Part shown: piece after piece, positions 45,834 through 55,240 of the stretch | Layout of the letters: each line of letters starts with the position of its first letter | How positions within the stretch are numbered: the first letter of the stretch is position 1 | Assembly (NCBI GenBank): GCA_022822135.1 | Contig: JAJECH010000041.1 | Coordinates: forward strand, 1 to 64,000 | Origin: Pseudomonadales bacterium | GTDB lineage: Bacteria; Pseudomonadota; Gammaproteobacteria; Pseudomonadales; Azotimanducaceae | Direction of reading: 5' to 3' | DNA length: 64,000 nt | Translations under genes and position numbers: made by a program | Notes under the pieces: model-generated | What the model saw: only the letters and a program-made list of their open reading frames with translations | Databases searched by the model: none | What the model was told of the DNA's origin: nothing

Positions 45834-47066
45834 TCAGCGCGCAGCATCGGCCAATCTAACTAGGACCTGACCGGATATGCCTAACAGTTTGGCTAGCTCC
45901 AAGAGGTGACCGCGAGAGATTAACTCTCTTCGATATGCCTCGATGGCCAAGTGGGTAACTTCCCTTTGAATTTCAAGAGCTTCTCGCCCTTTTTGTTCAG
46001 TACCTTCTAGATCCTCCAACATTTTGAGTTCCTTCAGGTATTCGAGACCGTATCGTTCTTGATCTAGAAGATGAGCTGATTCGGGGGAACTGATATATCG
46101 CAGACCTTTCAATCTAAAAACAACGACCTGGTAACTAACACCATAGTGGTGGGCGAGAGTGGCGATGTCTTTGTGGTTGATTTGTTGTGAGCCAGATGGG
46201 ATGCGGATCTCGCAATCGATCTGAGCTTCTCCAGCGACATCAAACACAGATTGTTCGTGACGAGTCGAAAATCCTTTATTGAACCTTTGAAGTGCCTCAA
46301 ATACGCCGTTTTTAGGCATCAGAAAGGATGCTGCAAATGCATTTGCTCGACACTCGGTTAGTTCCGAAGAATTCTGCGTACTAGAAACTCTTATTTCGTG
46401 GTTCGGGTCAAGTAGTGAGTGCGCGTACTCATGCGCTAGCGAAAAGCGCACGCGGGATCTGAAGTGCCTTGAGTTGGCCAAGATGAGCTCATGGATGTCG
46501 GGGTGTCGAACGAACACGCCGGACATTCCGTCGGGTAGTTCAACGCTGGAAACCCATATCCCCTGTTGTGCGATAACGCTTGAGATGTCGACTATGGGCG
46601 CATGACCAAATCCGATCCGTCGACGTTCTTGCTCGGCCACATTTTCGGCTTGTAGTACAGCTTCCCCAACACTTCGCGGGGCGGAAATGTCGTAGGTAGG
46701 CGGGATCAGTCGATCCTTCGACATGACTATTCGTTTAAGACGTACACCTTCTATGCAGAGTTCCAAGCAGTGTTCAACCTGAGTTTGAGCTTCGCTGTCC
46801 TGGTGAAGCTCCGGTGCATAACGGACTACGGCGGCAAATACGTTTTCGCTCTCCTGCGCCGTATCCACATTGAGGAGATCCTGAATCGTGTGGCGATACA
46901 GGTGTGCGAGCTTCGACAACTCGAGAGTTGATACTTTGCGATTGCCGTTTTCAATCTGGGTGATTGCAGTTCTAGGCACACCGATCTCTTCGGCTACGGC
47001 TCTCTGACTTAAGCCTCGCGATTCACGAGCGTTGCGTAAGCTGTCGCTAAGTCTTGGCGGTTTCAT
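45834..47066 (-). CDS. XRE regulator fused to ImmA/IrrE-type metallopeptidase
   Basis: The preferred start is the ATG at 47066 (MKPPRLSD; 410 residues). The N-terminus carries a helix-turn-helix (LRNARESRGLSQRAVAEEIG, then RTAITQIENGNRKVS). The C-terminal half has SLAHEYAHSLLD with HExxH at about 212-216 and a later ECRANAFAASFLMP, the zinc site and helix of ImmA/IrrE peptidases. Such proteins cleave or inactivate repressors in phage, conjugative-element and stress responses; this one may control itself. The divergent gene at 47286 is a related, damaged protein, and an inverted repeat lies between them. Confidence 0.85.
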   Translation of the reverse strand: MKPPRLSDSLRNARESRGLSQRAVAEEIGVPRTAITQIENGNRKVSTLELSKLAHLYRHTIQDLLNVDTAQESENVFAAVVRYAPELHQDSEAQTQVEHCLELCIEGVRLKRIVMSKDRLIPPTYDISAPRSVGEAVLQAENVAEQERRRIGFGHAPIVDISSVIAQQGIWVSSVELPDGMSGVFVRHPDIHELILANSRHFRSRVRFSLAHEYAHSLLDPNHEIRVSSTQNSSELTECRANAFAASFLMPKNGVFEALQRFNKGFSTRHEQSVFDVAGEAQIDCEIRIPSGSQQINHKDIATLAHHYGVSYQVVVFRLKGLRYISSPESAHLLDQERYGLEYLKELKMLEDLEGTEQKGREALEIQREVTHLAIEAYRRELISRGHLLELAKLLGISGQVLVRLADAAR

Positions 47067-47121
47067 ATGGATGATCGCGGTTACGTACAACAGAGGACTA
47101 GAACAATTCTATTCTGAAAAA

Positions 47122-47156
47122 CAAACAACAATGCTTGATATATCCATAGTTGTTTG
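47122..47156. promoter_or_regulatory. Inverted repeat in the divergent ImmA/IrrE promoter region
   Basis: CAAACAAC (47122-47129) and its exact complement GTTGTTTG (47149-47156) are separated by 19 bases, with TTCTATT on the outer side of each arm (one change). It sits between the divergent XRE-peptidase genes and is a likely operator for one or both. Confidence 0.65.
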
Positions 47157-47285
47157 AAAATAGAACATCAGGTTAGGAGTTTGCTACTTCAAACCAGGGC
47201 TAATTCACTAGGTTTCTTGAAATACGTAATGCGCGATTTCTTCTTGCGTCTTACGATTTGCGCGATTGAGACACTAAGCTTTCAA

Positions 47286-48330
47286 ATGTCTTCTGAATAT
47301 ATTGGCATTCGTCTAAAAACACTGCGCGAATCAAAATCGATTTCGCTGGAAACTGCCGCAGAGCTACTTGGAATTACAGCTCGCTACAGAAAAACTTGAC
47401 GTCCCGGTGGAGTACTTTATGGACCCTTTCAGGCTTGAAGGCGAAGGTCAATTCTCGTGGCGTTCGAATGGCGCTGAACTGAAGGAGATTCAAGAGTGGG
47501 AGGGACGTGTAGGTAGCTGGATCGCGTTGTACCGCGTATTGATTAAGCAACTGAACGTAGAACGACCATTGCTTCGGCATGCGATGAACCTCTCTAAGCG
47601 ATCAAGCTTTGACGATGCAAAAACAGTTGGCGAACGCTTCGCTACAGAGTTTGGATTGGGTGACAATCCCGCAAAACGGCTCAGTGAATTTATGGAAACT
47701 CATTTGAACTTCCTAGTGCTTTTTGTAGATATGGGTTCGAATATCTCCGGTGCGGCATGTCGCGTTTCAGATCTGGATGTAGTACTCGTGGCGCGTAATG
47801 ACATCGCCGGTAGTCGTAACTTCACGCTTGCTCGCGAGCTCTTTCATTTGCTTACATGGGATTCGATCCCACCAAAGTATGTCGAGGATTTGGGTGAAAG
47901 TCGAAAAAGCCGAGTCGAAGCACTTAGGGATAACTTCGCTGCCGCACTCCTGATGCCGTCAGACGTACTCCATCGCTATGGACGTTGGAACGATCTATCA
48001 ACCGAGCAACTTATTAGTAAGCTCAATTCGACCGCGACGGAGTTGGGAGTTGCTTCTCAAGAACTCAAATCGCGCTTGGTAAACCTTGGTTCAGTGAACC
48101 GAAAGGTCGCGGACGCGATCCAGAATCGCGCACTGTGGAACAACGGTGGTGAGGTAACGAAGATCGAAGAACCGCCTAAGTTTTCAAAGGAGTTCGTTAG
48201 AGTAGTCGGCGATGCGATCAACAAGGGACATATTTCGGCGCGACGAACAGCGAAATTGCTGCAAACGACGATTGATGACATGCAAGACCTCATCGACGTA
48301 CACGGTATCGACCGCGTGATTGGACTGTAG
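47286..48330 (+). pseudogene. Damaged XRE-ImmA/IrrE gene
   Basis: The frame from the ATG at 47286 encodes the first part of a helix-turn-helix (IGIRLKTLRESKSISLETAA, then ELLGI) and stops at 47397. The rest is in another frame: LATEKLDVPVEYFM, then 300 residues of an ImmA-like domain. Between them the recognition helix and its IExGxxxPS segment are missing, so a small deletion also shifted the frame. In the peptidase motif, NFTLARELFHLLTW has Arg where the first His of HExxH should be (a one-base change from CAC to CGC). A shorter protein from 47368 could still be made. Confidence 0.75.
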
Positions 48331-48390
48331 AGTCGATAAAACGGATTTTGGGTGATCAGTGATCAAACGATCGTTTCGGGTAAAGACCGC

Positions 48391-48408
48391 CGCCCCCAGA
48401 GAGGGGCG
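48391..48408. terminator. Hairpin between convergent genes
   Basis: CGCCCC (48391-48396) and GGGGCG (48403-48408) form a six-base GC stem with a six-base loop between the ends of two convergent genes. There is no clear T-run on either side, so it is a weak or Rho-assisted terminator at best. Confidence 0.4.
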
Positions 48409-48431
48409 ACGCTAACTAGGTATACCCGAAT

Positions 48432-50609
48432 CTAAAGCACGTCAAATAAATGCGTGTACTTAAGAACCAACTGCTTCCGATTCGCGCCGAAGCCGGTACG
48501 TTGGTCAAACTCGCTATAAACGAGGTAGAAACCCGTATTCGCGGTTCGCTGCCAAGAGAAGCGGACGTTGGTCGCGAACATGTCCTCCGCAATATTGTGT
48601 TGGACAAGCGCGCTGATTCGCGCTTTTGCCGAAAACGTGTAAGTGACGCCTAGCCGAGCTAAATCAGCTGTAAACGCTGAATCCTTTGTTGGCAGATCGA
48701 TGTTATTGTGGTTGTACGACGCATGGATATCCCACTTGTTTTCAACACGGTACGCGAGAAATAGGCTCGCATTGAAGCGGTCGCCGTTGTAGAACCCGCC
48801 TTGCGACATGCTGAGCGTCGCGCGCAGAGGTTTTGTCGCTGGTGAGGTCGCGTTGATTGAATACGCGACGTTGTCATAGTCCCCGGCCGGAACCGTGACG
48901 CCGACGATATCGAAGTCGCGTTTGACACCTTCCGAAATTAGATTCACCACCGGCCAGAAATCCGCGCCGTTTTCCCATAGCCACCAAGTCTCGAAGTGAG
49001 CACTCCCACTTTCTAGGTAGCCATCGAAGTCCTAAAATCCATCAAGAAACATGATCTGATTCCATTCCTTCAGGCCACCTTCGTCGGGAAACGAAGTCGT
49101 ATGGTGAACGCCTGCGAGCAAAGCTCGGTAGCCGACACGCGAGGTGAATCCAACTTCTGGATTGAACCCGCTGCCGACTTCAGCGAGACCTAGATTGAGA
49201 TTCCAAACAGGGGATCGATAGCTGGAATTGAAGGCGAATGCATGATCATCGTCGGTGATCCCAGCGGTATTCGTCTTCCCAGCGTAGCCGGAGATGTCTG
49301 TATGCTCACCAATTCCCCATTTTCCGTCGACGCCGAAGGTTTGGTTTTCCGAGTCTTCTCCTTCACGGTTAACCACGATGAATCCAAGCGACGAACGGTT
49401 TTTCATCTCACGATTGAATCGTCCAACGAAAAAGTCGTTTTGAGGTAGATACTCGCCGCTCTCGGCGCGTACGAAGAGCATTCCTACATTGTTCGAGGAA
49501 CCGACCTTTCCGGTAACGCGAGCGCCTCCGGTGAGCGGGAGTTTTCGCCCACCGGGCTCGATGCCGATGTTGCGACTGTGAAAGAGCCGTAAACCACCAT
49601 ATCCAACCTCAAACATTCCCGCGTTCTCGAGAAAGAAAGGTCGTGTTTCAGGGAAAAACAGGCTGAATCGACCTAGGTTGATTTGAAGCTGATCTGACTC
49701 CACCTGAGCAAAGTCCGTGTTGTAGGTGGCGTCGAGGGTGAGACTCCGCGTGAGCGAGTATTTCAGGTCGAAACCAACGTCGTTCTCTTTCTCCGTTGTC
49801 GAGTAATCCGTACTTTCGGATTCGACGATGCCGGAGAGCACATACGGCGTGATTTTTAGGTTTTGGCGATAGGCTGGGACCTCGATACCGCTGATTCTTC
49901 CGGCTAACGACAAGCGGTATGTGGAGAACTGAATGGGCAATGGTGCCCAATGCGACTGTTCGTTGATTTTTCGGCTGATTCGGGCGAAATTCACACCCCA
50001 TGTCTGTACTTTCTCGCTACCGAAGCGAAGCGACGTGAACGGGATCTCGAATTCGGCGCTCCATCCTTCGTCGATGTACTTCGTACGTACTTTCCAGGTT
50101 GTGGACCAATTCCAGTCAGCGTACTCGTTATCTAGTGCGGCGTCGTACTCGACTCCGATGGGATTCGTACCGAACATAAACCCAGTTTGGCCATTGAGGA
50201 ACGTATCGAGAGCCATCGCAAAGGAGTCGGATTGGAACCCGTCGCTTGAGAGGATGATGTCATCCTGGCTCGGTTCGTGGCAAATGACACCGATGTGCAC
50301 GAATTCATCCGAAAAAGCGAAATACACCTCGGTCTTGCGTGTCGCAGGCGCACCGTTGGTCGGCTGCCATTGGGTGAAGTCCGTGATGGGTGTAAATGCT
50401 TGCCAGGCGGGATCGTTTCTGACTTCACCGTCTAGTGTTGGTAGTGTCGTCAACTTCGTCGCGACGGCGCTGGGACGAGGGGATTCCTGACCCCAGGTTC
50501 CAACGGCGATCAAGAGCGCTAAGGCAATTGCGCTCTTTGCGATCAGAAATCTAGCGGCTTTGTGGAGCTTCGCGGCGCTTTGTACCAGCGACCGAAACCA
50601 CCGGTGCAT
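48432..50609 (-). pseudogene. DUF5916 outer-membrane protein gene interrupted by an in-frame amber codon
   Basis: One frame encodes an exported protein: signal sequence from the ATG at 50609 (FLIAKSAIALALLIAVGTWG), a family 9 carbohydrate-binding-like domain (about 45-210; LPTLDGEVRNDPAWQAFTPI and DSFAMALDTF), then a DUF5916 barrel region (RFSLFFPETRPFFLENAGMF). At 49032-49034 a TAG interrupts it (MFLDGF, stop, DFDGYLESGS), but the same frame continues without further damage to 48432 and ends in a barrel strand (LVLKYTHLF). Without that codon it would be about 726 residues. The rest is well preserved, so the mutation is recent, the base is an error, or the codon is read through. Confidence 0.85.
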
Positions 50610-50791
50610 GTTTTGCGTGTAGTTATCATGCGGAAAAGCCGCGTACCGAGCGTGACGATACTCGGTGTTAGCGTTTAGATAGCGTGTTCTTCTGCCAGCG
50701 GGCGTAGCGAACATGGAGGGTCTTTCCTTCTGTGGAATGAGAGCGATGATCGAGTCGGTTGTGTGCGAACGTCATAACAAAGACCCTCCTA

Positions 50792-50824
50792 CAAAAGAAA
50801 AAGGCACCAAGACCTAAAAGGTAC
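50792..50824 (-). terminator. Terminator-like hairpin in the leader of the DUF5916 gene
   Basis: Read on the minus strand, AGGTACC, an 11-base loop and GGTGCCT (one G-T pair) are followed by TTTTTCTTTT. It lies about 180 bases upstream of the DUF5916 start, within a leader that contains a well-placed short frame (ATG at 50910 after GGAG). It could be an attenuator or the end of a short upstream transcript. Confidence 0.55.
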
Positions 50825-51188
50825 CTGATGCGTCGGTCGCGAATTCTAGAAACATCAATCGCGAGTAGCAACCAGTCCTTTCGCTTCTTCCTGGTGATTC
50901 CTAACTTCATTGCGAATCTCCGCCACTTGTCGTGAATGTCTTGCTACGAAACGCTCTTGGTTTCGCCAACAGAGCAAAGCAATCGGATGTGACGTTGATC
51001 AAGAGAGAAGGGAAGGTCAGGCGAGGGTCTTTGAATTTGAGACGGACGCGCGCTAGGCTAGTTTTTTAGGCAAACCAAGCGTTCTGTCTTATTGAGTCGA
51101 AACGCGAGCGTCTTTTCTTCCCTGATTCGTCTCGGCGAAAGGAGTATTGATTCCGGAGACGGTGGAACGTGAATGTATGATCGCATCA

Positions 51189-51926
51189 ATGAAGGTAGTG
51201 TTTAGCCGTAAAGGCTTCGACAGTGCTGCGGGTGGTGCACCGTCACCGATCATCTCTGGGCGACCTACCAGTATTCCCATACCCGCTGACGATCGTTCCG
51301 AAACAACATACGGTGACTTGGGCTTAGGTTCTCGCGTCGAGCAACTCACGGGAGGCAAACTGACCGCAAGCTCGCTCTGCCACTGTGATCCGATGTTTGA
51401 GAATGGTCGTTGCGCCTTCGGTCAAACGGGAGCTTCGTTGACCCACCTTGCCAATAACGGCGTGGAGGTAGGTGATGTCTTTCTTTTTTTCGGTTTGTAT
51501 TCTGACGAGGATGGTGGCGATCGACACCATCGTATCTTCGGATATTTAAAGATCGAGGAGATTCTGAAACTAGGATCCGAACCGACGAAAGCACGCCAGC
51601 CGCCCGGCTTCTCCGTTCGCCACCCTCACACGATTGGGAACTGGAACAGCAACAACACGATATATGTAGGTCCAGGTCAGGTCGCTTGTACCGACTCGTC
51701 TGGTTTGCGGTTAACGGCTCCGGATAGTCCAGTAAGTCACTGGCGGATTCCGAATTGGCTACACGATACGGGTTTGAGCTACCACGGAAATCGCAAACGG
51801 TGGCTTTCTAATGGCAATCTCCACACGACCTCCCCGGGTCAGGAGTTCGTCGCTGATATTTCAGGTAACCGAGCAGCCTCGTCATGGCTTAAACGTATCC
51901 TAGGTTTGATCGCTAGCGAGGCCTAG
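51189..51926 (+). CDS. Nmad3-like protein (nucleotide modification associated domain 3)
   Basis: The ATG at 51189 (MKVVFSRKGFDSAAGGAPSP) is chosen because homologous proteins start with this strand. It gives 245 residues. Conserved blocks are RKGFDSAAGG, PTSIPIPADD, a DPMF-type segment (CHCDPMF), AFGQTGASLTHL and GDVFLFFGLY. Nmad3 is a domain found next to DNA base-modification genes in phages and bacteria; its biochemical role is not established. Here it heads a three-gene cluster with a DUF6998 protein (12 bases later) and a HicB-like protein, suggesting one operon. Confidence 0.75.
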   Translation: MKVVFSRKGFDSAAGGAPSPIISGRPTSIPIPADDRSETTYGDLGLGSRVEQLTGGKLTASSLCHCDPMFENGRCAFGQTGASLTHLANNGVEVGDVFLFFGLYSDEDGGDRHHRIFGYLKIEEILKLGSEPTKARQPPGFSVRHPHTIGNWNSNNTIYVGPGQVACTDSSGLRLTAPDSPVSHWRIPNWLHDTGLSYHGNRKRWLSNGNLHTTSPGQEFVADISGNRAASSWLKRILGLIASEA

Positions 51927-51938
51927 GAGCACGATGCT

Positions 51939-52454
51939 ATGGTGGGAGATGAAGGTAGTAGCGTGAACGCGCAGAAACCAGAGATTGATGAATGGTCAGA
52001 GGTTGGAGACTTGCTAGGCGAGCTCTATAGGATCGTAAAGCGACTGGAGGAAATGTTCCCAGGACGAAAGTTCACACCCGATGGGCACTTGGTCGGCAGC
52101 ATCGGCGAAGCGCTGGCGAAATTCATGTTTAACCTCTGCTTGCTACCCGCTTCGGCACCAGGACATGACGCGACTACCGCAGATGGTAAAACTAAGATTC
52201 AAATCAAACTAACGCAAGGAAAAATGATCGCTCTTAGATCAGAACCGGAACACTTAATCGTCCTTAGATTGGCTGGTGATCTTGGTGTAGAGATCGTCTA
52301 CAACGGTCGCGGGGTTTCCGCTTGGTCGGAGACCGATAAGATGAGTAGCAATGGCACGAGAATGATCTCAATAGCAAAGCTGCGTCAGATAGACTTGATC
52401 GTTCCGTCCGCAGACAGACTCCCGCTCATCAACAAAATAGACCTGCGTCGCTGA
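51939..52454 (+). CDS. DUF6998-family protein (predicted PD-(D/E)XK-like fold)
   Basis: AGGAG precedes the ATG at 51939. The 171-residue product matches the DUF6998 pattern: LGELYRIVKRLEEMFPGRKF, then TPDGHLVGSIGEALAKF, then HDATTADGKTKIQIKLTQGK. The D...QIK pair resembles the catalytic core of PD-(D/E)XK nucleases, though no activity is known. It is followed by the HicB-like gene after ten bases. Clustering with Nmad3 points to a nucleic-acid or phage-related role, but this is inference. Confidence 0.75.
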   Translation: MVGDEGSSVNAQKPEIDEWSEVGDLLGELYRIVKRLEEMFPGRKFTPDGHLVGSIGEALAKFMFNLCLLPASAPGHDATTADGKTKIQIKLTQGKMIALRSEPEHLIVLRLAGDLGVEIVYNGRGVSAWSETDKMSSNGTRMISIAKLRQIDLIVPSADRLPLINKIDLRR

Positions 52455-52464
52455 GGAGCCGTCA

Positions 52465-52677
52465 ATGACATCGAACGAGGTTATTTTTGAAGTATCAGAG
52501 TCTATGGACGGGGGTTTTGAGGCGCGAGCGCTTGGATTCAGCATCTTCACCGCAGGGGACGATTGGGATGATCTGAAATCAATGGCAAGAGACGCCGTTC
52601 TTTGTCACTTTAATGAAGACGAACTTCCTAGCGTTATTCGGCTTCATTTCGTCCGCGAGGAAGTCATAACTGTATGA
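52465..52677 (+). CDS. HicB-like small protein (often annotated 2-oxoisovalerate dehydrogenase-like)
   Basis: GAGGAG six bases before the ATG supports the start. The 70-residue product reads ESMDGGFEARALGFSIFTAG, then DDWDDLKSMARDAVLCHF, then a tail with IRLHFVREEV. This is the partial RNase-H-like fold of HicB antitoxins, found in many bacteria as a short stand-alone protein and often misnamed as an oxo-acid dehydrogenase subunit. A HicA toxin (about 60 residues, double-stranded RNA-binding fold) is normally adjacent; none is visible here in the 110 bases before the next gene. Confidence 0.75.
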   Translation: MTSNEVIFEVSESMDGGFEARALGFSIFTAGDDWDDLKSMARDAVLCHFNEDELPSVIRLHFVREEVITV

Positions 52678-52790
52678 GATAGCTTTGCGATGTTTCGAGT
52701 GAAGCAACCCGTCACGTACGATATCTAGAATGGGCTAAAGCTTTGCCGCGGCGCGGCGAGGTAACAAAAAACGACATTGCGATAAACCCC

Positions 52791-53921
52791 ATGAAGATTA
52801 CCGAAGCACGCCATTACCTCGTAGATAACGTCGCACCCTACCGCGGCGGACGTCAATTCCTCTTTTTCGAACTCTACACGGACGAAGGTATCGTCGGCAT
52901 CGGCGAGAGACCGACCGGCCATGCTAGTAGCCTGAAGTCCCAAATCAAGCTCTTCCACGAACTCGTCGATGAGTTTCTAGTCGGTCAAAGCCCATTCCAC
53001 ATTGAAGCGATGTGGCAGCGGATTTACGGCTCACGCCACGACTACCGGCATCCTAGCCTGTTCATGACGCCGACGTTGAGCGCGATCGAGATGGCGTGTT
53101 GGGATATCGTTGGTAAGGCGACAGGGCAGCCGATTTACGAGTTGTTAGGCGGACGCTATCACGAGAAGATCAAGGCGTATGCCTACATGCCGGCTGAGGG
53201 TATTTGGGAGAATCCTGAGAAAGCGGGTGAAGTCGCTGCGCAACTGATTGAGGAAGGTAATGGCGCGTGCAAATTGGATCCTTTCATGCCGCTTTACCCG
53301 TTGCCACGGGACTTCACGCTACAGACCATTAACCATGCAGCGAAGATCTTTCAGTGCATTCGCGATGCTGTAGGAGATACGCTTGAAGTTGGCATTGGCA
53401 CCCATGGGCAGTTTTCCACTTCTGGCGCGATCCGTGTCGCGGACGTCTTCGAGCAGTTCCACCCTATGTGGTTTGAAGAGCCAGTACCACCCGAAAACGT
53501 GGACGAAATGGCTCGAGTCGCGGCACATACCAGCATTCCGATCGCATCGGGGGAACGCTTAGTGACCAAATACGACTTCGCTGAACTGATCGAGAAGCAA
53601 GCTGCGCAGATCATCCAGCTAGACGTCGGTCAGTGTGGCGGGATTCTCGAATCGAAGAAGATCGCGTCGATTGCGGAAGCACACTATGCGATGATCGCTC
53701 CACACATGTACGTGGGTCCGGTAGCTGCAGCCGCGGCGGTACAGTTGGATGCGTGTTCGCCGAACTTCATGATTCAGGAGTACAACGGTGGACCTTTGCA
53801 CGAAGATCTGTTCGTCGATCCGATTAAGTTCGCTGATGGCTTTATCGAGCTGCCAACAACACCCGGGCTAGGGCTGGAATTCGACCGGAACGTACTGGAG
53901 AAGCAGCTGGCGACCCCTTAA
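52791..53921 (+). CDS. Enolase-superfamily sugar-acid dehydratase (mandelate racemase/muconate lactonizing type)
   Basis: The ATG at 52791 (MKITEARHYLV) is the family-like start; the frame is open further upstream. The 376-residue product has the N-terminal capping domain (about 1-125) and a TIM barrel with the expected ligands in order: ACKLDPF, GIGTHGQFS, WFEEPVPPEN, IASGERL and APHMYVGP. The last His (APHM) and the Glu of WFEEP and SGER fit the galactonate dehydratase-like group, which removes water from acid sugars using Mg2+. The KxK motif is replaced by KLD, so substrate prediction is unsafe. Monocistronic; converges on folA. Confidence 0.8.
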   Translation: MKITEARHYLVDNVAPYRGGRQFLFFELYTDEGIVGIGERPTGHASSLKSQIKLFHELVDEFLVGQSPFHIEAMWQRIYGSRHDYRHPSLFMTPTLSAIEMACWDIVGKATGQPIYELLGGRYHEKIKAYAYMPAEGIWENPEKAGEVAAQLIEEGNGACKLDPFMPLYPLPRDFTLQTINHAAKIFQCIRDAVGDTLEVGIGTHGQFSTSGAIRVADVFEQFHPMWFEEPVPPENVDEMARVAAHTSIPIASGERLVTKYDFAELIEKQAAQIIQLDVGQCGGILESKKIASIAEAHYAMIAPHMYVGPVAAAAAVQLDACSPNFMIQEYNGGPLHEDLFVDPIKFADGFIELPTTPGLGLEFDRNVLEKQLATP

Positions 53922-53930
53922 CGGTTACGG

Positions 53931-54446
53931 CTAGGGCGCGGTGTTTCTCGCATCGCGTTTACGTTCGCGCACGATGATGTCGAATGCGTGCTCGTGGCGT
54001 TCGTCAGCCGCGTGGTGCGTGCGCGAAACTTCGATCCAATCGTTCGCGTCGTATTCCGGAAAGTAGACGTCACCAGGGATTTCTGCGTCAATGATCGTCT
54101 CGTATAGACGATCGGCGACTGGCATCGCATTTTCGTAGATCGCCGAGCCGCCGATCACGAAACACACGTCTGCGCCATTCTCTTGAGCAATCGCAAGGGC
54201 TGTCGTCATGTCTCGCGCATGTCGAACGCCATCGTCCTGTAATTCACTCCTTGACATCACGATGTTCTGACGCTTCGGAAGGGGCTTACGACTCATGGAG
54301 TCAAACGTCTTCCTACCCATGATGATCGGATGACCGAGCGTCGTCAATCGGAAGTGCGCCATTTCATCGGGCAAACTCCACGGCAGCGCACCGTCTCGGC
54401 CGATGACCCGATTCCGCGTCATCGCATAGATCAGGGAAACGATCAA
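53931..54446 (-). CDS. folA: Dihydrofolate reductase
   Basis: The 171-residue protein has the complete FolA layout: [20 protein letters not shown], with the Leu-Pro-Trp loop, [20 protein letters not shown] (Asp27-type catalytic acid and Gly-Arg-Lys NADPH loop), later [13 protein letters not shown] and a C-terminal strand. It reduces dihydrofolate to tetrahydrofolate with NADPH. Its start overlaps the thyA stop by four bases (ATGA), and thyA overlaps lgt likewise, so lgt-thyA-folA form one operon. Thymidylate synthase makes dihydrofolate, which FolA regenerates, so coupled expression makes sense. Confidence 0.97.
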   Translation of the reverse strand: MIVSLIYAMTRNRVIGRDGALPWSLPDEMAHFRLTTLGHPIIMGRKTFDSMSRKPLPKRQNIVMSRSELQDDGVRHARDMTTALAIAQENGADVCFVIGGSAIYENAMPVADRLYETIIDAEIPGDVYFPEYDANDWIEVSRTHHAADERHEHAFDIIVRERKRDARNTAP

Positions 54447-55240
54447 ACCGCGATCGGCGCCTTAATTCCAGGATGCGGTCGGTAGTTTTCGAGTTCGATA
54501 TCGTCGAACGAAAACTCAAAGATGTCTGTAACATCAGGATTTACGGCCAGATGAGGTAACGCCCGTGGCTGCCGACGCAGCTGCCGTTCTGCCTGCGAGA
54601 TGTGATTGTTGTAGAGATGTGCGTCGCCGAACGTGTGCACGAATTCGCCGGGCCGTAGATCGGTCGCTTGAGCCACCAAGTGGGTCAATAACGCGTAGCT
54701 GGCGATGTTGAACGGTACGCCTAGGAAGATGTCCGCACTCCGTTGATAAAGCTGGCAACTCAGTCGCCAGTTCACAACGTAGAACTGGAATAGCGCATGG
54801 CAAGGTGGTAAGCGCATCTTGTCGATATCCGCGACGTTCCACGCCGAAACGATGTGTCGCCGAGAATGTGGTTCCTCCCGAATGGACCGAATCACGTTCT
54901 CGATCTGGTTAATGACACCGCTTCCTGTTGGATCCGGCCATTGAGTCCACTGATATCCATACACCGGACCAAGCTCGCCACGCTCGTCAGCCCACTCATC
55001 CCAAATATGCACGTCGTCCTTTTGCAAGTCTCGGACGTTGGTGCTGCCGCTCAAGAACCAGAGTAGTTCATGCACGATTCCGTTAAAGAACACGCGTTTG
55101 GTGGTGAGCAGTGGAAACCCCTTCTCTAAATCACAACGAAACTGGTACCCAAAGATGGATCGTGTTCCGACACCGGTACGATCGCTACGCGGTACACCGT
55201 CGGTGAGAATCGTCTCTAGCAACTCAAGATACTGCTTCAA
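54443..55240 (-). CDS. thyA: Thymidylate synthase
   Basis: The 265-residue product has the usual length. It carries [20 protein letters not shown] at the start, the catalytic Cys147 in [13 protein letters not shown], the dUMP-binding [20 protein letters not shown] and the C-terminal IKAPIAV. It converts dUMP to dTMP with methylenetetrahydrofolate. It overlaps the upstream lgt gene (four bases) and the downstream folA gene (four bases), so translation of all three is coupled. No sign of damage. Confidence 0.98.
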   Translation of the reverse strand: MKQYLELLETILTDGVPRSDRTGVGTRSIFGYQFRCDLEKGFPLLTTKRVFFNGIVHELLWFLSGSTNVRDLQKDDVHIWDEWADERGELGPVYGYQWTQWPDPTGSGVINQIENVIRSIREEPHSRRHIVSAWNVADIDKMRLPPCHALFQFYVVNWRLSCQLYQRSADIFLGVPFNIASYALLTHLVAQATDLRPGEFVHTFGDAHLYNNHISQAERQLRRQPRALPHLAVNPDVTDIFEFSFDDIELENYRPHPGIKAPIAV

